Origin: Dehalococcoidia bacterium
GTDB taxonomy: Bacteria; Chloroflexota; Dehalococcoidia; UBA3495; JAAXIE01
DNA length: 8,058 nt
Reading direction: 5' to 3'
Assembly: GCA_012270525.1 (NCBI GenBank)
Contig: JAAXIE010000178.1
Coordinates: 1-8,058, forward strand
Made by a program: the position numbers and the translations under genes. Below the pieces are notes generated by a model. That model was not told the origin of the DNA. It did no database searches and was given only the letters and a program-made list of their open reading frames with translations. Below, one piece after another: positions 5,718 to 8,058 of this stretch (positions are counted from its first letter, which is position 1; each line of letters starts with the position of its first letter).

Positions 5718-5734
5718 AGGCGGTTAATTTGCTG

Positions 5735-5757
5735 ACCTCCTCTCGACAGGGGGAGGT
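5735..5757 (-). promoter_or_regulatory. Hairpin that would pair with the Shine-Dalgarno of the CMD/AhpD-family gene
   Basis: On the minus-strand mRNA, ACCTCC (5757-5752) can pair with GGAGGT (5740-5735), with an 11-nt loop. The right arm contains most of the AGGAGG ribosome-binding sequence of the following gene. The hairpin begins directly after the TGA stop of the upstream oxidoreductase gene, so a ribosome terminating there could open it. Any coupling function is inference. Confidence 0.35.
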
Positions 5758-6819
5758 TCAACGCCAATGGGATGGCATTCCGTGGCGGTCGAAGAACTCG
5801 TCCATCTCCACGGGTAGGCCGGTGTTGTTGGACTCTTCGCAGGCGGCGATAATGCCGAAGGTCTTGAGATGGTCGATGGCGGTTGGCTCTGGGCTCAGGC
5901 TACCCTCGGCAAGCTGGTCGAGAATTTCGGAGACCATCACCCGGGCGTCGTCCACCAGCTGTTCCTGTTCAGGCAGGGGGATCTTCTCCATAACGTCGTT
6001 TTCGGAGCCGCGGATGACGCGAAGGTCGGAGAAAAGCTCGTACTGGAACAGCGCGCCATCGTCGCAGTCCGTCCGCCACAGGAACTGGTCGAGCTTGGTC
6101 TGGCCCGACCAGGTGCCGAAATAGTTAACCTGCAGTCCGTCGGTCATGTCAAAGAGCGCGATGGTGGTCGCATCGTCGCGGTACATGCTCCAGGGCGGGT
6201 TGGAGCAGCGACAGGTGACCCGCTCCACCTCGGCGTCGTAAACGAAGCGGATGGAGTCTATGTGGTGGATGACCTGCTCGTAGAGCATAGGCTGCCTCAT
6301 GGTGAGGGGGAAGCGGTTAAGGAAGGGGGCGTAGCCGTCCCGGTTGCGCCAGTAGGAGTAACCGGCGAACCGGGGCGCACCGATTTTGCGGCTGCGGAGG
6401 ATCTCCCGGGCCTTGAGAATGCAGTGCTGGAAGCGGAAGTTCAGGCCCACGGCGAAACCTAGCTTGGCGTCCTCAGCGGCCTTCACCATGCGGATGCCTT
6501 CGTCGAAGTCAAGGGATAGGGGCTTCTCTGAGAGGAGGTGAGCGCCGCTCTCAAAGACCCTGACAACGTGCTCGTAGCGGTCCATGGGCGGAGTGGCCAA
6601 CACAACGAAGTCGGGCTGCAGGTCCTTGAGAGCCTGGCCCATGTCCTTGTAGCAGGTTTCGGGCTTGGCCTCGTACATGGTCTGCGCCCATTCCAGGTTG
6701 GATTCGTGCAGATCCACGTAGCCGACGGTCTGGGATTTCTGTTCCTCGTGAAGGATGCGTGCCCACTTTTTGCCGCGGGCGCCCAGGCCCACCATAAGAG
6801 TTCTTGCAGGTTGGTTCAT
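5758..6819 (-). CDS. Gfo/Idh/MocA-family NAD(P)-dependent oxidoreductase
   Basis: This 353-residue protein has an N-terminal Rossmann domain with the dinucleotide-binding motif GLGARG (11-16) and the family hallmark EKP (98-100, in LSEKPLS). A C-terminal alpha/beta domain contains YEQVIHHID (180-188), whose D188 and neighbouring histidines sit where family members keep catalytic residues. K99 of EKP is the usual catalytic lysine. Members oxidise or reduce sugars, inositols and related cyclic polyols in the cytoplasm; the substrate cannot be assigned. Its ATG overlaps the TGA of the upstream aminotransferase gene by 4 nt (ATGA), a strong sign of translational coupling, and a purine-rich AAAGGAA lies about 12 nt before the start. 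Together with the aminotransferase it could form an oxidation-transamination pair, as in amino-sugar pathways, but this is speculative. Confidence 0.92.
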   Translation of the reverse strand: MNQPARTLMVGLGARGKKWARILHEEQKSQTVGYVDLHESNLEWAQTMYEAKPETCYKDMGQALKDLQPDFVVLATPPMDRYEHVVRVFESGAHLLSEKPLSLDFDEGIRMVKAAEDAKLGFAVGLNFRFQHCILKAREILRSRKIGAPRFAGYSYWRNRDGYAPFLNRFPLTMRQPMLYEQVIHHIDSIRFVYDAEVERVTCRCSNPPWSMYRDDATTIALFDMTDGLQVNYFGTWSGQTKLDQFLWRTDCDDGALFQYELFSDLRVIRGSENDVMEKIPLPEQEQLVDDARVMVSEILDQLAEGSLSPEPTAIDHLKTFGIIAACEESNNTGLPVEMDEFFDRHGMPSHWR

Positions 6820-8058
6820 GTCGTCAGAAGGTTCCTTTCTGCGTAGGTGAGAGTCTTATCGAAGATATGGACCATCTCCCTGATCTCGTCCTCTGTGATG
6901 GTTAGAGGGGGATGGATGGAGAGGCGCTCGCCGCTACACCGCATGTAGAGGCCGTTGTCCACCATGAAGCGGGTGAGCTTTCGACCCACCTCCTTGCCGC
7001 CGAGGGGCTGCTTAGAGACGTTGTCTTTGACCAGTTCCACCTCGGCAAGCAGGCCGACAGCTCGGACTTCTCCGACTACGGAGTGCTCTTTGAGGGTTTC
7101 CAGCTGGGAGCGGAAGAAGGGGGCGAGGGCGGCGCTACGGTCTACAAGCCGTTCCTTTTCGATTATTTCCAGGTTGGTGAGGGCCGCCACGGATACTACG
7201 GGGTGGCTGCTGAGGGTGTGGGATTGGACGAGGGTTTTGTCGGGGCTGCCAAGGAATCTCTCAAAGACCTGCTCCGTGGCCACCACCGCGCCGATGGGTT
7301 GGTAGCCGCTGCCGAGGGTCTTTCCCAGGACCATCAGGTCCGGCTCCAGGTCCCAGTGGTCGCCGCCGAACCAGGTACCCGTCCTTCCGAAGGCTGTGAC
7401 CACTTCGTCGGCGATGAGCAGGATGTCGTGTCGAGCGCAGAGGTCTTTGACCATGTCCCAATACTCAGGCGGCGACATGAGGGCGCCCTTGGGCACAGGC
7501 TCGACAATCATGGCGGCGATGGAGTCGGGGTCTTCGTATTCGATGGTAGCCTCGATGGAACGGGCGCAACCAAGGTTGCACGTGCCTGTGCAGTGGAGGC
7601 ACCGGTAGGGGTTCGCCTCCGGCACCATGACGCCCATGGGCACGGCGGGTTCGAAGATGAGGGACCGGATTGCAGGGTCGCCGCTGACGCTCATTGCGCC
7701 CCAGGTGTAGCCGTGGTGGGAGTAGTTGCGGTAGAGGACCTTGAACTTCTTGGGCTTGCCGTTCTGGGCGTGATACTGGCGGACAATCTTGAGGGCGGCC
7801 TCGATGGCTTCCGAGCCGGAGAGGGTGTAGAAGGAGCGGGTCAGATTACCGGGGGTGAGGTCGGCCAGCTTCTTGGAGAGTTTGGCGGTGGGGACGTTGG
7901 TGAAGGGGGTGAGGCCGGAGCCGCTGAATTGCAGGTTTTGCATCTGCTCGTAGACGGCGTCGGCGATTTCGCGTCGACCGTGGCCAACGAGGCAGCAGTG
8001 GGAGCCGCCGGTGGCGTCGAGGTAGCGGTTGCCTTCGCTGTCGATGACGTAGCAGCCC
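6816..8058 (-). CDS. Class III (PLP-dependent) aminotransferase, N-terminus outside window
   Basis: The frame is open to the right edge of the window (38 codons upstream of the internal ATG at 7943), so the gene is 5'-truncated here; 413 residues are visible. The visible N-terminal part GCYVIDSEGNRYLDATGG and GHGRREIADAV is typical of class III aminotransferases. Numbering from the first full codon, the PLP-binding D217 lies in LLIADEVVTAFGRTG and the Schiff-base K246 in GKTLGSGYQPIGAVV. It transfers an amino group from an omega- or alpha-amine to a 2-oxo acid such as pyruvate or 2-oxoglutarate. A cysteine-rich insert (C153, C156, C160, C164) resembles the YRCP...C...CA segment of one subfamily. 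The stop overlaps the Gfo/Idh/MocA start by 4 nt, so it is the upstream member of the operon. Relatives include ornithine, GABA and amino-sugar enzymes, and the substrate is not resolved. Confidence 0.92.
   Translation of the reverse strand, partial: GCYVIDSEGNRYLDATGGSHCCLVGHGRREIADAVYEQMQNLQFSGSGLTPFTNVPTAKLSKKLADLTPGNLTRSFYTLSGSEAIEAALKIVRQYHAQNGKPKKFKVLYRNYSHHGYTWGAMSVSGDPAIRSLIFEPAVPMGVMVPEANPYRCLHCTGTCNLGCARSIEATIEYEDPDSIAAMIVEPVPKGALMSPPEYWDMVKDLCARHDILLIADEVVTAFGRTGTWFGGDHWDLEPDLMVLGKTLGSGYQPIGAVVATEQVFERFLGSPDKTLVQSHTLSSHPVVSVAALTNLEIIEKERLVDRSAALAPFFRSQLETLKEHSVVGEVRAVGLLAEVELVKDNVSKQPLGGKEVGRKLTRFMVDNGLYMRCSGERLSIHPPLTITEDEIREMVHIFDKTLTYAERNLLTT

Noticed and set aside
5869..6462. 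A 197-codon plus-strand frame inside the Gfo/Idh/MocA gene.
   Set aside because: It lies wholly antisense to a well-supported oxidoreductase containing GLGARG and EKP motifs and has no recognisable domain.
7943..7943. The ATG at 7943 as the aminotransferase start.
   Set aside because: The frame continues to the window edge with 38 further codons that match the conserved N-terminal region of class III aminotransferases.

Overview
This is about 8 kb of GC-rich bacterial chromosome. It holds eight protein genes, two of them cut by the window edges. No RNA gene, CRISPR array or insertion sequence was seen. The organism cannot be named from the sequence alone. The GC content, the mix of oxidoreductase and lyase families, the NHL-propeller protein and the REP-like intergenic repeats would suit an uncultured soil or marine bacterium, for example a Chloroflexota/Dehalococcoidia-type lineage. 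That assignment is an impression, not a result.

Left part (1-2407). The window opens with the C-terminus of isocitrate lyase, followed by a good hairpin terminator. Next comes an intergenic region carrying two palindromic REP-like elements that share a core in opposite orientation. The next gene (553-2223) encodes one polypeptide that joins a beta-class DNA methyltransferase to a C-terminal Mrr-like PD-(D/E)xK nuclease domain. It appears to be read from an extended -10 promoter as a nearly leaderless message. Its presumed target-recognition region is markedly AT-richer than the rest of the gene. A second repeat-rich spacer follows (2224-2407).

Middle (2408-3837). Two plus-strand genes 20 nt apart encode a six-bladed NHL-type beta-propeller and a small protein with the type II dehydroquinate dehydratase (AroQ) fold. 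The AroQ-like protein lacks most of the canonical catalytic residues, so it is probably not a shikimate-pathway enzyme.

Right part (3847-8058). Five minus-strand genes converge on the AroQ-like gene. In transcription order they are a class III aminotransferase (5' end outside the window), a Gfo/Idh/MocA oxidoreductase (4-nt ATGA overlap), a carboxymuconolactone decarboxylase/AhpD-family protein, an aldo/keto reductase, and a small antibiotic-biosynthesis-monooxygenase (ABM) domain protein that may also have its own promoter. Together they resemble a catabolic cluster that transaminates and oxidises or reduces a small organic (amino acid, sugar or aromatic-derived) substrate. The substrate cannot be read from the sequence.

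The points most worth following up are the AroQ-like protein with a dismantled active site beside an NHL propeller, the single-chain methyltransferase-nuclease, and the repeats flanking that gene.
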